From assembly GCF_001955535.1 (NCBI RefSeq), contig NZ_MPVN01000004.1, forward strand, positions 186,001 to 250,000: a DNA stretch of 64,000 nucleotides, in the 5' to 3' direction. Made by a program: the position numbers and the translations under genes. Each line of letters opens with the position of its first letter. Position 1 is the stretch's first letter. Shown here piece by piece: positions 1 to 9,469 of this stretch. This DNA comes from Paenibacillus sp. FSL H7-0326 (GTDB lineage Bacteria; Bacillota; Bacilli; Paenibacillales; Paenibacillaceae). The notes beneath the pieces were generated by a model. It saw nothing but the letters and a program-made list of their open reading frames with translations. It ran no database searches and had not been told where the DNA came from.

Positions 1-166
1 GAACATCAAAATCACCATCGATCTGGAGCTTCACTTTTCCTGTCTTTACATACACCCATTCCATATGATCATGCCAGTGCAAATAGATGCCGTTTACGAA
101 AAATACGTTAATCGGAAAAGTTCGATCGGGAATCCATGTATTTTCCTTGTGTGGATGCATCGTCAT
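1..166 (-). CDS. AraC-type regulator, N-terminal part (cut by window edge)
   Basis: The first 55 residues of a gene that runs off the left edge. They contain the pattern LHWHDHMEWVYV followed by a short beta-rich stretch, as in the sugar-sensing cupin domain at the N-terminus of AraC-family activators. The start at 166 follows a GGGGG ribosome site seven bases away; a second ATG lies at 160. The DNA-binding half is outside the window, so a stand-alone cupin protein cannot be excluded. It is divergent from the isomerase/oxidoreductase pair beginning at 373 and is the obvious candidate for their regulator, by position only. Confidence 0.7.
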   Translation of the reverse strand, partial: MTMHPHKENTWIPDRTFPINVFFVNGIYLHWHDHMEWVYVKTGKVKLQIDGDFDV

Positions 167-372
167 TGAATAACCCCCTTGTCAGAGTCATGTGTACTCA
201 ACCATTTCTATCAATATATTGGAGCAAAAAGCGGAATGTCAACGCTATCATCGATACAAACTGCGTAAGATTGTGCGAATATATCGCTAATTCGGATATA
301 GCAGAGGCAAGGCTCCTTTAAGTACCATAGTACTCAGTTAAAGATCCTACTTTAAATGGAGGTTACCACCAA

Positions 373-1254
373 ATGCATCCTATTCGAATTGGAACATTGG
401 TTAATGGAGGCGATGCCGTACGTGTACTGCCTCAGATTATCCCTCATGGGTTCGAGTCCTTTTCGCTCACTTTCTGGCAGACAACTGCCGGGATTGATTT
501 GAAGGAGCTTGCCAAAGGGGTGCGTGAACTACTGGACCCGCATCATATCCCAGTTACGAGCTTATCCATATTTGGCAATCCGCTGACTGGGGAGGGGAAG
601 AATGCGGATACGCTGGGAAGCTGGAAGCGTCTGATTGAGCATGCTTCAGATTTTGGAACAGATCTTGTTACGGGGTTTACGGGTCGTATGCCCGGCTCCA
701 TTGATGAATCTATTCCGCGGTATGTAGAGGTGTTCGGTGAACTGGCTCGTTTTGCTGAGAGTAAAGGGGTGCGTCTAGCTTTTGAGAACTGCAGCATGGA
801 TGGAGATTGGAAGCGTGGAGACTGGAACATTGCCCATCATCCCGCAGCATGGGAGCTTATGTTTAATGCCCTGCCGATGGAGAACATCGGACTGCAATGG
901 GAGCCCTGCCACCAGATGGTCGGCCTGATTGACCCGATTCCACAGCTTAGAAAATGGGTGAGCAAAGTGTTTAATGTACACGGCAAGGATGCCACCATTG
1001 CCTGGGATGTCATCAAGGAGCATGGGATTCATGGTCCGGAGCCTTATGTATGGCATCGCACGCCTGGATTCGGGGATACCAACTGGACCGATGTCATTAC
1101 GATCTTAAGACAGGCGGGCTATACAGGCAGTATAGATATTGAAGGATGGCATGATCCGGTATACCGGGGAGAGCTGGAAATGACAGGTCAGGTTCATGCA
1201 CTCCGTTACTTGAAGCAATGCCGCGGCGGTGACTTTGTGCCGAATCCGGTATAG
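373..1254 (+). CDS. Sugar phosphate isomerase/epimerase, TIM-barrel family
   Basis: A 293-residue protein of the xylose-isomerase-like TIM-barrel family (AP endonuclease 2 superfamily). Visible landmarks are the metal-site-like segments LAFENCS (about residue 136), LQWEPCHQM (about 175), FNVHGKD (about 200) and DIEGWHDP (about 257), which supply the Glu, Asp and His ligands of such enzymes. No signal peptide, so cytosolic. The start follows a GGAGG site. It is 15 bases from the next gene, a Gfo/Idh-type oxidoreductase, a common pairing in catabolism of unusual sugars or inositol-like compounds. The substrate cannot be read from sequence. Confidence 0.85.
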   Translation: MHPIRIGTLVNGGDAVRVLPQIIPHGFESFSLTFWQTTAGIDLKELAKGVRELLDPHHIPVTSLSIFGNPLTGEGKNADTLGSWKRLIEHASDFGTDLVTGFTGRMPGSIDESIPRYVEVFGELARFAESKGVRLAFENCSMDGDWKRGDWNIAHHPAAWELMFNALPMENIGLQWEPCHQMVGLIDPIPQLRKWVSKVFNVHGKDATIAWDVIKEHGIHGPEPYVWHRTPGFGDTNWTDVITILRQAGYTGSIDIEGWHDPVYRGELEMTGQVHALRYLKQCRGGDFVPNPV

Positions 1255-1269
1255 AGGGAGGGGAGTCTT

Positions 1270-2304
1270 ATGTCTAAGCACAAAATCATCGTTGCGGGGT
1301 GCGGCGGGATGTCCAATACCTGGCTTGATTATGCTGCAGCCAAAGAGGATGCGGAGATTGTTGGGCTGGTTGACCTATATGAAGAGAGTGCGAAGAAAAT
1401 GGCGGAGCGCCGGAATTTGCAGGTGCCTACATTTACGGAGCTGTCCGCCGCTCTTCAAGCGACGGATGCCAATCTAGTGTTCGACTGCACCATACCCGCC
1501 AGTCATAAGGACATCGTCACTTGTGCGATGAAGGCCGGCTGCAATGTGTTTGGCGAGAAGCCAATGGCAGAGAGCTTTGAAGATGCGAAGGAGATTGTAA
1601 GAGTCAGCAGCGAGACGGGAAAACGGTATGTAGTCATGCAAAACCGCCGATATTTAAAACAAATCAGGGCACTCCGTGATTTCTTGCACCGTGGCAGGAT
1701 AGGCAAAATAGGCGCCGTGCATGCCGATTTTTTTCTGGGACCGAGGTTTGGCGGCTTTCGCGATGTCATGAGCAGTCCACTCATTGTTGATATGGCGATT
1801 CATACCTTCGATCAAGCACGGTACATTTCAGGGGCAAACCCAGTATCTGTCTACTGTCATGAATACAATCCAGAAGGCTCATGGTATCAGGGTAATGCAT
1901 CTGCCATCTGTATATTTGAAATGAGCGACGGCTCCGTATTCAGCTACCGCGGCTCTTGGTCAGCTGTCGGCTTGAATACATCCTGGGAAGCGGATTGGCG
2001 TATCATCGGAAGCACTGGAACTGCACGCTGGGACGGGCACCGGATGCCGATTGCGGAATTTATCAAAGATCAGGGAGGTACAGGATTTTTTCATGAGGTA
2101 GAGCAGGTGGAGCTTGGAGAGAGCTGGACAGGACGCGAGGGACATTACGGCTGTCTCGACGAGATGTTTCAGGCGCTGGACGAGGGAAGGCTGGCTGAAA
2201 CCGACTGCAGTGATAACATCTATAGTATGGCCATGGTGTTTGGTGCAATAGAGAGTGCAAGATTGGGCAAGAAAATGGATCTGCAGCCGCTCCTGATGAT
2301 TTAA
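1270..2304 (+). CDS. Gfo/Idh/MocA-family oxidoreductase
   Basis: A 344-residue NAD(P)-dependent dehydrogenase. The N-terminus has a Rossmann nucleotide-binding motif (VAGCGGMS, residues 8-15), followed by the family signature GEKPMAES at about 95 containing the catalytic Lys, and a C-terminal substrate domain with VDMAIHTFD at about 175. Length is normal for the family. The start has a GGAGGGGAG site. It is probably co-transcribed with the isomerase 15 bases upstream, the pair acting on one sugar or polyol; the natural substrate is unknown. Confidence 0.87.
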   Translation: MSKHKIIVAGCGGMSNTWLDYAAAKEDAEIVGLVDLYEESAKKMAERRNLQVPTFTELSAALQATDANLVFDCTIPASHKDIVTCAMKAGCNVFGEKPMAESFEDAKEIVRVSSETGKRYVVMQNRRYLKQIRALRDFLHRGRIGKIGAVHADFFLGPRFGGFRDVMSSPLIVDMAIHTFDQARYISGANPVSVYCHEYNPEGSWYQGNASAICIFEMSDGSVFSYRGSWSAVGLNTSWEADWRIIGSTGTARWDGHRMPIAEFIKDQGGTGFFHEVEQVELGESWTGREGHYGCLDEMFQALDEGRLAETDCSDNIYSMAMVFGAIESARLGKKMDLQPLLMI

Positions 2305-2338
2305 ATCGTTTATTACCTATTAAAGACGTATCTTCTCA

Positions 2339-2368
2339 TTGTTAAGCCGGTCTAGGGTATGCTAAGCT
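2339..2368 (+). promoter_or_regulatory. Candidate promoter of the mph leader transcript
   Basis: TTGTTA (2339-2344) and TAAGCT (2363-2368) are separated by 18 bases, about 20 bases ahead of the leader peptide's ribosome site. The -10 element is imperfect, so this is tentative. Confidence 0.35.
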
Positions 2369-2401
2369 GATACTAACTCAAATGGGAACGGAGGGTTACG
2401 T

Positions 2402-2437
2402 GTGCTGATTGCTTATATCCGCTTGAGAAATGCTTAG
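2402..2437 (+). CDS. Leader peptide upstream of mph, with RLR stalling motif
   Basis: An 11-residue ORF, MLIAYIRLRNA, starting with GTG six bases after a GGAGGG ribosome site. Residues 7-9 are Arg-Leu-Arg, matching the (R/K)-X-(R/K) motif known from leader peptides such as ErmDL, where macrolide-bound ribosomes arrest. It is followed by about 270 bases of structured leader, a terminator, then the macrolide phosphotransferase gene. The inference is that macrolide-induced stalling here reshapes the leader RNA so transcription continues into mph. No protein product of its own is expected to have a function. Confidence 0.75.
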   Translation: MLIAYIRLRNA

Positions 2438-2649
2438 TGCTAAGTTATTCCATTAGCAGCTGAAGAGAAACTCTTGTCATCTGTCTTGTGTATAGATGAA
2501 GCGGGATAAGTATGTCCACATGTAGATAACTTCTCAAGAATATGCTTGCCTGAGCTATGAGCAGCTCGGATGCCTGGCATACCTGAGTTGGCATTCTATT
2601 TGTCATAAAGCAATGAATGAGAAGAGCTGAGCACGCGGACGCTGGCAAG

Positions 2650-2714
2650 CTGTGTTCCAGCTCACGCTCTAGGCGCTCATTATGCTTTTTTGCGATCCCG
2701 TAAATCGAACACAG
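2650..2714 (+). promoter_or_regulatory. Candidate antiterminator pairing in mph leader
   Basis: CTGTGTTC at 2650-2657 is perfectly complementary to GAACACAG at 2707-2714, which includes the 5' arm of the terminator. CTGTGTTC also lies between GCTGG (2641-2645) and CCAGC (2657-2661), which could form an alternative hairpin hiding it. These mutually exclusive pairings are what an attenuator needs. Found by eye, not by energy calculation. Confidence 0.45.
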
Positions 2715-2744
2715 GCAGACGATTGCCTGTGTTTTTTTTATTTT
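2709..2744 (+). terminator. Intrinsic terminator in front of mph (attenuator)
   Basis: A nine-base perfect stem, ACACAGGCA (2709-2717) with TGCCTGTGT (2724-2732), a six-base loop and a T-rich tail. It ends just before the ribosome site of mph, so it would stop transcription between leader peptide and gene rather than after a gene. Confidence 0.88.
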
Positions 2745-2766
2745 GATCAATTAGGAGGAAACAGTA

Positions 2767-3687
2767 ATGACAAATGGATATGAAGAGCAGAAGAATACGA
2801 GTGCGGCTAAGGAGCTGCTGGATCTTGCCCGTAAATATGGATTACATTTTGCGTCGAATGAAGCGAAGGTAACCGAGTCGGGGATGGATTTCCAAGTCGC
2901 GATGGCGAAGGATGCGTCGGATGTAGACTGGGTCATTCGTAAGCCAAGAAGGTCAGATGTACTCGAGCGTGCTGCGAATGAGAAGAAGGTGCTTGATTAT
3001 ATCCATGGCAGACTGCCCGTGAATGTTCCGGATTGGAAAGTATTCTCGGATGAGCTCATCGCCTATCCTAGACTGGATGGTATTCCTATGGCGGATGTAT
3101 CGACATCGGGCTATGCCTGGAATACGAACCATGAGGAGCTGAAGGACGAATTTGTGCGATCTTTGGCAGCGGCGCTTGCAGCCCTGCATGCGATTAACGG
3201 GACCCAGGCAGCTGGAGCAGGACTGCGGGTGAAGACACCGCAGGAGGTAAGAAGCCATTATGCGTCCCAAGCACAGGAAGTCAGGGAGAAGATCGGGGTA
3301 AAGGCGGAGCTGTGGGATAGGTGGCAGGCCTGGCTGTCCGATGAGACATACTGGCCTGATGTATGCGGATTGATCCACGGAGATCTTCATCCGCCTCATA
3401 TTTTGCTGGATCGTGAGCAGCGAGTGACCGGGCTGATTGATTGGACGGAATCCGAGGTGGCTGATCCGGCTGCCGACTTTACGATCTACTACGCCATCTT
3501 TGGGGAGGATGAGCTTCAGCGGTTGCTGACTCATTATGAAGCAGCTGGAGGTAAGGTATGGCCGAGAATGAAGGAGCATATTGTGGAGCGATATGCGGCC
3601 TACCCGGTTCTTGTGGGACAATTTGCTCTACTGTCAGGTGATGAAGGAGTTATGGCAATGGCGCGAGGTGCACTCGGTTTAGAATAA
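2767..3687 (+). CDS. mph: Macrolide 2'-phosphotransferase (Mph family)
   Basis: A 306-residue kinase that would phosphorylate the 2'-hydroxyl of the macrolide desosamine sugar. The Brenner-type motif HGDLHPPHILLD (about residue 205) carries the catalytic Asp, and LIDWTESEVADPAADF (about 222) carries the metal-binding Asp; both closely match the Mph family rather than generic aminoglycoside kinases. Length is typical (about 300). The ribosome site is GGAGG, directly after a terminator. The upstream leader peptide with an RLR motif supports macrolides as the relevant drug class and suggests induction by attenuation. Chromosomal mph genes are known in Bacillales, so this need not be recently acquired. 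Confidence 0.88.
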   Translation: MTNGYEEQKNTSAAKELLDLARKYGLHFASNEAKVTESGMDFQVAMAKDASDVDWVIRKPRRSDVLERAANEKKVLDYIHGRLPVNVPDWKVFSDELIAYPRLDGIPMADVSTSGYAWNTNHEELKDEFVRSLAAALAALHAINGTQAAGAGLRVKTPQEVRSHYASQAQEVREKIGVKAELWDRWQAWLSDETYWPDVCGLIHGDLHPPHILLDREQRVTGLIDWTESEVADPAADFTIYYAIFGEDELQRLLTHYEAAGGKVWPRMKEHIVERYAAYPVLVGQFALLSGDEGVMAMARGALGLE

Positions 3688-3732
3688 AGGCTTTATCGTA
3701 GATAATTCTTGATAAAGTGCTTGAGACACTTG

Positions 3733-3777
3733 AACACCGCAGGTTCTTTCCGGAAGGGGGATCGCGGTGTTTTTTTG
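3733..3777 (+). terminator. Terminator after mph
   Basis: AACACCGC (3733-3740) pairs with GCGGTGTT (3764-3771), followed by a run of T. Confidence 0.85.
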
Positions 3778-3894
3778 CGTAGGTGAAAACACTGATTTTT
3801 GTGTAAAAAACACTGTTTTTTAAATGTTAAATGACGAGACGGAACGCTATCATGAAAGGGATTACATTCCATTTTCAAAGGAGGACGCGTTGAA

Positions 3895-6800
3895 GTGAAC
3901 AGGAAGAGCAGGCACCAAATCGGTGGACGGCGTTTCTTAATTATTTTTCTAGTCATGATGATGGTGCTCTCCACCATAATTACACCGGGTGAATGGGGGG
4001 TTCAAGCCGTGCAGGCGCAGGAGGGGACAGGACCTCTGGAAGGAAATGAAGCTGTAGAAGACAATACTCCGCAGGGAACGGTACCGGATGAAGAAATTCC
4101 AGATGAGCAAATACCTGACGTAGATGTACCTAGTGTAGAAGCACCAGGTGAAGAGACAGGAGGAGAAGAAGGCTCTAGCGAAGCGGGCCAGGGAGAAATT
4201 GAGACAGAGGAGGGCACATCGCAAGGGGAGGCTGCTAATGAGGAAGGGGCTCCAGCAGCGGAGCAGAATGAAGCAGATCCATCTAATATGCAAACGCTTA
4301 CTGAAGGACTGTATCGCTTTGACTTTGGGAATGGAGCAGGAGCAGCAGGCTATACCCAAGTTGCAGAGCCGAATGTATATACAACAGAAGCAGGTTACGG
4401 ATTTACTGATCCTTCACAAGTCACAATGACTGACCGCGGCGGAGACGATGCTGTTCGATCCGATTATGCCCGCATTCAGGACGGCGGCCTATTCCAGATC
4501 GATTTACCAAATGGAGATTATACGGTATCGCTCGTAGCGGGTGATGCTGCAGAGGCGTCTGAGATTGCTGTATCTGTAGAGAGCATGCAAAAAGTACAGC
4601 TGACCTCAAAAGGGGCTGGAGCGTTTCTCGAGATGAACTTTGACATTGCTCTGGTGGACGGTCAGCTGAATTTTGGATTCAGCGGATCAAGCGCAAAGCT
4701 AAATGCCTTGGTGATAACGAGGCTCCCAGACCGCACAGCAAGCGAGCATCCATCGGTTTATATCGCTGGTGATTCTACAGTGCAGACCTACGATCCTTAC
4801 TGGAAGCCGGAGGCGGGATGGGGACAAATGCTGCCGCGCTATCTCAGTGAAGAGATTACAGTTAAGAATCACGCAATTGGCGGGCGGAGCACGAAGAACT
4901 TTATAGCGCAGGGACGGCTTGATGAGATTCTGCGGGTTATTCGCCCGTCAGACGTGCTGCTGATTCAGTTCGGTCATAACGATGCGACAATTTCGATCCC
5001 GGATCGTTATGCTTCGCCTGAAGATTATAAAGTGTATCTCAAGACCTATATCGACGGAGCAAGGCAGCGCGGAGCTGAACCGGTTCTGGTGACACCGGTG
5101 GGACGCAGGGACTTTAATCCAGACACGGGCAAGTTTAATGTCAGCTTCCCGGAATACGTACAAGCCATGAAGGAAGTATCTGAGGAGCAGAACACCATGC
5201 TCATTGATCTAAGTACACTGAGTGTCGCCTATTATGACTCTATTGGGCCTGAAGAGGCCAAGTCCGTGTTCTTGCATGTCGAGCCGGGCGTATATGGAGC
5301 CTTTCCAAATGGTGCGGAGGACAATACGCATTTTCAAGAGTACGGGGCTATTCAACTGGCAAGAATGGTCGCCGGCGCGATTCAGGAATTGAATATTCCG
5401 TTATCTCAGTATATACAGGAAAAAGCTCCCCCTGATTCAGTGCCAGGGCAGCCGACAGGTCTTGTTGCCGGGAATATCAGCAACAGCGGAGCATTGCTGA
5501 AATGGAACGAGGTTGTTGGTGCAGATATTTACCGGATCTATGTGAAGGGAGCAGAGGAAGCAGACACAGCTTACAAGCTGGCCGGCACAGCTACCATACC
5601 TAGCTATAATATAGCAGGCCTCAAGGAAGGAGCTGCCTATACGGTAAGAGTTACTGCAGTGAACAGCAGAGGAGCTTCTGAGCCGTCTGAGGAGCTTACA
5701 ATCGGGACCAAGTCAGCAGCACTGCGATATGACTTCGGACCCGCTGGCTCGCCTGTTGCCGAAGGCTATACGGAAGTCAATCAAACGGTATTGTATACTG
5801 CTGATAGAGGATATGGACTCAAGCTGCACGAAGGGGCATTTGCCGATCGGGATCGCGGCGGAGCGACGGATGCGCTGCGCAGGGACTTCATCATCAATTT
5901 CGGCGGTCGTTACGAATTTAAGGTGGATCTGCCGAACGGAACATATGCAGTCAAGACGTATACGGGCGACTGGATCGGTTCAGCAAGAACCAACATAAAT
6001 ATTGAAGGCAAAGATTATGGTACAGCCAGCTCAGGTAAGGAGACGATTGCGGAGAAGGTGCACAGCCCGATCACCGTGTCGGACGGCCAGCTGAATGTGA
6101 TGATCTCGGGTCAGACGGCTCATTTGAATGGCATTGAGATAACCCCACTACTGCTTGCTCCGACCGGTCTTGAGCTGGAGGGGATTGATCTTGAGAGTGA
6201 TCCTCCATCAGCAGATGTGATATGGCAGAGTGTTGAAGAAGCTGTGTTATATCGCTTATACCGCCAAGCTGATGGGGAGGATAAGGCCTCTTTTATAGCT
6301 GAGACGAGTGAGACATCCTATATTGATCAAACAATAGATATCGGAATGAATTATGTATATACCGTAACCGCAGTTGATGCGGCAGGTCTTGAATCCGTGG
6401 CATCAGCAGAGCTTGGGGTATCCATGATTGATCCTTCTGTAGAGAAGGCTGGAGTACCGCAAGGGCTTAGCGTAGATTCCATTCATAAGAATGAGGTCAC
6501 TCTTTCGTGGAACGAGGAGGCCGCGGCGAAATACTACAATGTATATCGCTCTAAGTCGGAGAGTGGGGATTATGTCCTTATCGGCAAAACCAATGAGCCG
6601 GTGTACACGGATCAAACCATTCTTAGCACGATACCTTACTATTACAAGGCTGCCTCGGTGAATGCAGGAGGAATTTCAGATCCGTCTGACGTCCTCTCGA
6701 CTCCGGCCGTAACCACCTTATATCGTCAGATGGAGAATCTCGACCGTGCACCGGTAGCGGTGCAGACGGAGGAAGGTGTGTTTGTCAGCTGGAGAATGCT

Positions 6801-9105
6801 AGGGCTAGATCCTGACTCCATTGCTTTCAACGTCTACAGGGACGATGTGCTCATTACGAGTAAGCCGCTGACCGATCGCACGAATCTGCTCGATCCTAAG
6901 GGTAAGGCGGATTCCGTGTATAGAATCGAACCTGTACTGAATGGAGTGAAGCAGGAGAGCATTGAGACAGCTGAGGTATGGCAGAATGGATACAAGAGCA
7001 TTCCGCTGGATAAGCCGCAGGATGCTTATACAAAAGACGGACAACCCTATTCCTACTATGCGGGAGATGCAAGTGTAGGTGATCTGGATGGAGACGGCCA
7101 GTACGAGATTGTCATGCTGTGGTCACCAACAAACGGTAAGGATAATTCTCAGGCAGGCTATACCGGTGAAGTGCTTATGGATGCTTACAAGCTGGATGGG
7201 ACCAAGCTGTGGAGAATTCATTTGGGGCATAACATTCGGGCAGGTGCGCATTACACTCAATTTCTGGTCTACGATCTGGACGGTGACGGCAAAGCAGAGA
7301 TTACCATGAAGACCGCAGACGGAACGACAGACGGTACGGGACAAGTGATTGGAGACGGCTCGCTGGATCACAGAAACAGCTCAGGTTATGTGCTGCTCGG
7401 CAATGAATTTTTGACCGTCTTTGAAGGAGCAACGGGAAAAGCGTTGAACACGGTTCCTTACGATCCGCCAAGAGGAGATGTGAACGCTTGGGGTGACGGC
7501 TATGGTAACCGGGTAGACCGCTTCCTGGCTACGGTTGCTTACCTGGACGGAGAACATCCAAGTGTTGTCTTCTCGCGAGGGTATTATACGAGAACCGTGC
7601 TGGCAGCCTATGATTTTGCCGGTGGAGAGCTGGTAAAGCGCTGGCGCTTCGACACGAACGATGAGGGCCTCAGCAGTTATGCGGGGCAAGGCAACCATAA
7701 CTTGTCAGTCGGTGATGTGGATCACGATGGCAAGGACGAGATCCTGTTCGGCGCAATAGCGATTGACGATGACGGAACACCGCTGCACAATACCGGACTC
7801 GGGCACGGCGATGCTATGCACTTCGGTGACTTGAACCCGAACCGTGACGGCCTTGAGGTCTTTAGCGTTCACGAGAGTGCGGGTGCAGCCTACGGCATGG
7901 AGGTTCGGGACGCGCAATCAGGTGAGATTCTGTGGGGCATTCCAATGGGAAGAGATGTTGGCCGAGGGATGTCCGCAGATATCGATCCCAATTACCCAGG
8001 TGAAGAGGTATGGGCGGCCACAATTACAAACGAACAGCATATCCCGCTCAGTCCGCTCTACAGTATTACGGGCGAGCAGATATCCAGTGCGATTCCTTCC
8101 TCCACGAATTTCGGTATCTGGTGGGATGGTGATTTGCTGAGAGAGCTTCAGGATGATATTCGTATCGACAAATGGGATTACGAGAACCAGACGACGGTGA
8201 ATCTACTGACGGCAGAAGGAGCAGCGTCGAACAATTCAACCAAGGCAAACCCGAGCCTTCAGGCTGACTTATATGGAGATTGGCGGGAAGAGGTCATCTG
8301 GCGCTCCAGCGACAGCTCGGAGCTTCGCATCTATACGACAACAGATGGAAGTGAGCACCGAATTCGTACACTCATGCATGATCCAATCTATCGTCTAGGC
8401 GTTGCCTGGCAAAATGTTGCTTATAATCAGCCCCCTCACACCGGCTTCTATCTGGGGACAGGGATGGAGAAGCCTGCTGCTCCAAACATCCGTTATGCAG
8501 GAGCGGAGGAAGAAGGGCTTGCCAAGAGCAAACCGGGAGTTCCCGTATTGTCAGATAACAATGGACACGACCATGGACTCCTGGACGGAGAGTACACAGT
8601 TACGATGAATATGTGGTGGGGGGATAACGGCACTCGTTATAAGCTGTATGAAAATGGCGAGCTCATCTATACCGAGCTTCTGTCCGACCGTACACCTGGC
8701 GCTCAGAGCGTTCAAGTACCGTTATCCGGAAGAGGAAACGGAACCTACACCTATACCGCGGAGCTGGCTAACCAGCACGGGGTAACGAAGTCGGCGCCGC
8801 ACACCGTGACGGTCCGAGATGCTGCGCCCGGTAAGCCAAGCATTTCAAGTGATAATTGGGACGGCGATGGCAGCTATGCTGTTACGATGAATATGTGGTG
8901 GGGCGTGAACGGAACGACTTACCGTCTCTATGAAAATGGAGAATTGATCGATACTCAGGAGCTGGCTGCCCATACACCAAATGCACAGACAGCCTCCACC
9001 GAGATATCAGATCAGGCGGCGGGAACCTATGAATATTACATTGAGCTCGTCAACGCGCATGGCAGCACAAGAAGTGAGATCATCCGTGTAGAAGTAGAAG
9101 AGTAG
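3895..9105 (+). CDS. Secreted CE12-like esterase / PL11 rhamnogalacturonan lyase fusion
   Basis: A 1,736-codon exported enzyme for pectin rhamnogalacturonan I. In order: signal peptide (about 1-42, ending VQAVQAQ); a Glu/Pro/Gly-rich acidic linker to about 130; a carbohydrate-binding-like domain (about 137-275); an SGNH esterase with GDST at about 292, GGRS at 329, GHND at 360 and DNTH at about 477, as in rhamnogalacturonan acetylesterases (CE12); a fibronectin-III domain (about 525-605); a second binding-like domain (about 610-755); two fibronectin-III domains to about 945; a PL11 lyase (about 945-1555) with repeated D-x-DGDG calcium-type loops; and two 90-residue C-terminal repeats sharing VTMNMWWG and YENGELI. 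The GTG start follows AAAGGAGG. Deacetylation and cleavage in one chain would let the lyase reach acetylated substrate. Confidence 0.88.
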   Translation: MNRKSRHQIGGRRFLIIFLVMMMVLSTIITPGEWGVQAVQAQEGTGPLEGNEAVEDNTPQGTVPDEEIPDEQIPDVDVPSVEAPGEETGGEEGSSEAGQGEIETEEGTSQGEAANEEGAPAAEQNEADPSNMQTLTEGLYRFDFGNGAGAAGYTQVAEPNVYTTEAGYGFTDPSQVTMTDRGGDDAVRSDYARIQDGGLFQIDLPNGDYTVSLVAGDAAEASEIAVSVESMQKVQLTSKGAGAFLEMNFDIALVDGQLNFGFSGSSAKLNALVITRLPDRTASEHPSVYIAGDSTVQTYDPYWKPEAGWGQMLPRYLSEEITVKNHAIGGRSTKNFIAQGRLDEILRVIRPSDVLLIQFGHNDATISIPDRYASPEDYKVYLKTYIDGARQRGAEPVLVTPVGRRDFNPDTGKFNVSFPEYVQAMKEVSEEQNTMLIDLSTLSVAYYDSIGPEEAKSVFLHVEPGVYGAFPNGAEDNTHFQEYGAIQLARMVAGAIQELNIPLSQYIQEKAPPDSVPGQPTGLVAGNISNSGALLKWNEVVGADIYRIYVKGAEEADTAYKLAGTATIPSYNIAGLKEGAAYTVRVTAVNSRGASEPSEELTIGTKSAALRYDFGPAGSPVAEGYTEVNQTVLYTADRGYGLKLHEGAFADRDRGGATDALRRDFIINFGGRYEFKVDLPNGTYAVKTYTGDWIGSARTNINIEGKDYGTASSGKETIAEKVHSPITVSDGQLNVMISGQTAHLNGIEITPLLLAPTGLELEGIDLESDPPSADVIWQSVEEAVLYRLYRQADGEDKASFIAETSETSYIDQTIDIGMNYVYTVTAVDAAGLESVASAELGVSMIDPSVEKAGVPQGLSVDSIHKNEVTLSWNEEAAAKYYNVYRSKSESGDYVLIGKTNEPVYTDQTILSTIPYYYKAASVNAGGISDPSDVLSTPAVTTLYRQMENLDRAPVAVQTEEGVFVSWRMLGLDPDSIAFNVYRDDVLITSKPLTDRTNLLDPKGKADSVYRIEPVLNGVKQESIETAEVWQNGYKSIPLDKPQDAYTKDGQPYSYYAGDASVGDLDGDGQYEIVMLWSPTNGKDNSQAGYTGEVLMDAYKLDGTKLWRIHLGHNIRAGAHYTQFLVYDLDGDGKAEITMKTADGTTDGTGQVIGDGSLDHRNSSGYVLLGNEFLTVFEGATGKALNTVPYDPPRGDVNAWGDGYGNRVDRFLATVAYLDGEHPSVVFSRGYYTRTVLAAYDFAGGELVKRWRFDTNDEGLSSYAGQGNHNLSVGDVDHDGKDEILFGAIAIDDDGTPLHNTGLGHGDAMHFGDLNPNRDGLEVFSVHESAGAAYGMEVRDAQSGEILWGIPMGRDVGRGMSADIDPNYPGEEVWAATITNEQHIPLSPLYSITGEQISSAIPSSTNFGIWWDGDLLRELQDDIRIDKWDYENQTTVNLLTAEGAASNNSTKANPSLQADLYGDWREEVIWRSSDSSELRIYTTTDGSEHRIRTLMHDPIYRLGVAWQNVAYNQPPHTGFYLGTGMEKPAAPNIRYAGAEEEGLAKSKPGVPVLSDNNGHDHGLLDGEYTVTMNMWWGDNGTRYKLYENGELIYTELLSDRTPGAQSVQVPLSGRGNGTYTYTAELANQHGVTKSAPHTVTVRDAAPGKPSISSDNWDGDGSYAVTMNMWWGVNGTTYRLYENGELIDTQELAAHTPNAQTASTEISDQAAGTYEYYIELVNAHGSTRSEIIRVEVEE
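9065..9095 (+). repeat. Direct repeat, left copy (3' end of lyase gene)
   Basis: These 31 bases inside the last codons of the lyase gene recur at 16265-16295 with two adjacent mismatches, exactly 7,200 bases away. The two copies bracket the AT-rich island. Confidence 0.85.
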
Positions 9106-9212
9106 AAAGGACAGTATTTAGTTCATCATTGATGATTAACTGGTTAATGGGAGGTATTGCTCCGCTAAAGCGCATGTTCATAATTTAGGCTAGACTTTTG
9201 AGTGACATAGGG

Positions 9213-9240
9213 AAGCACGGTCCATTGGACCGTGCTTATT
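9213..9240 (+). terminator. Terminator after lyase gene
   Basis: AGCACGGTCC (9214-9223) pairs perfectly with GGACCGTGCT (9227-9236), followed by an AT-rich tail. Confidence 0.75.
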
Positions 9241-9469
9241 TAAATTATTGTACCAAATAATCGCTAGGCATAATACATAAATTTTTAAAGTATGGAAATT
9301 ATATACTTTTGCTTGTTATAATTACTTACTAATAACCAAAAGGTTAGTTTATTTCTAGTTTTAACCCCTTGGATGAAGGTTTTGTTCCTTTTACCTGAGG
9401 GGTGTTTCAACATAGTTATTACAGCCTGGAAAAAATATTAGCTTAAGAAGGGTGAGTGAATTAGGATTT

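Noticed and set aside
2445..2750. 101-codon minus-strand ORF in the mph leader
   Set aside because: It covers the leader hairpins and terminator; no protein resemblance.
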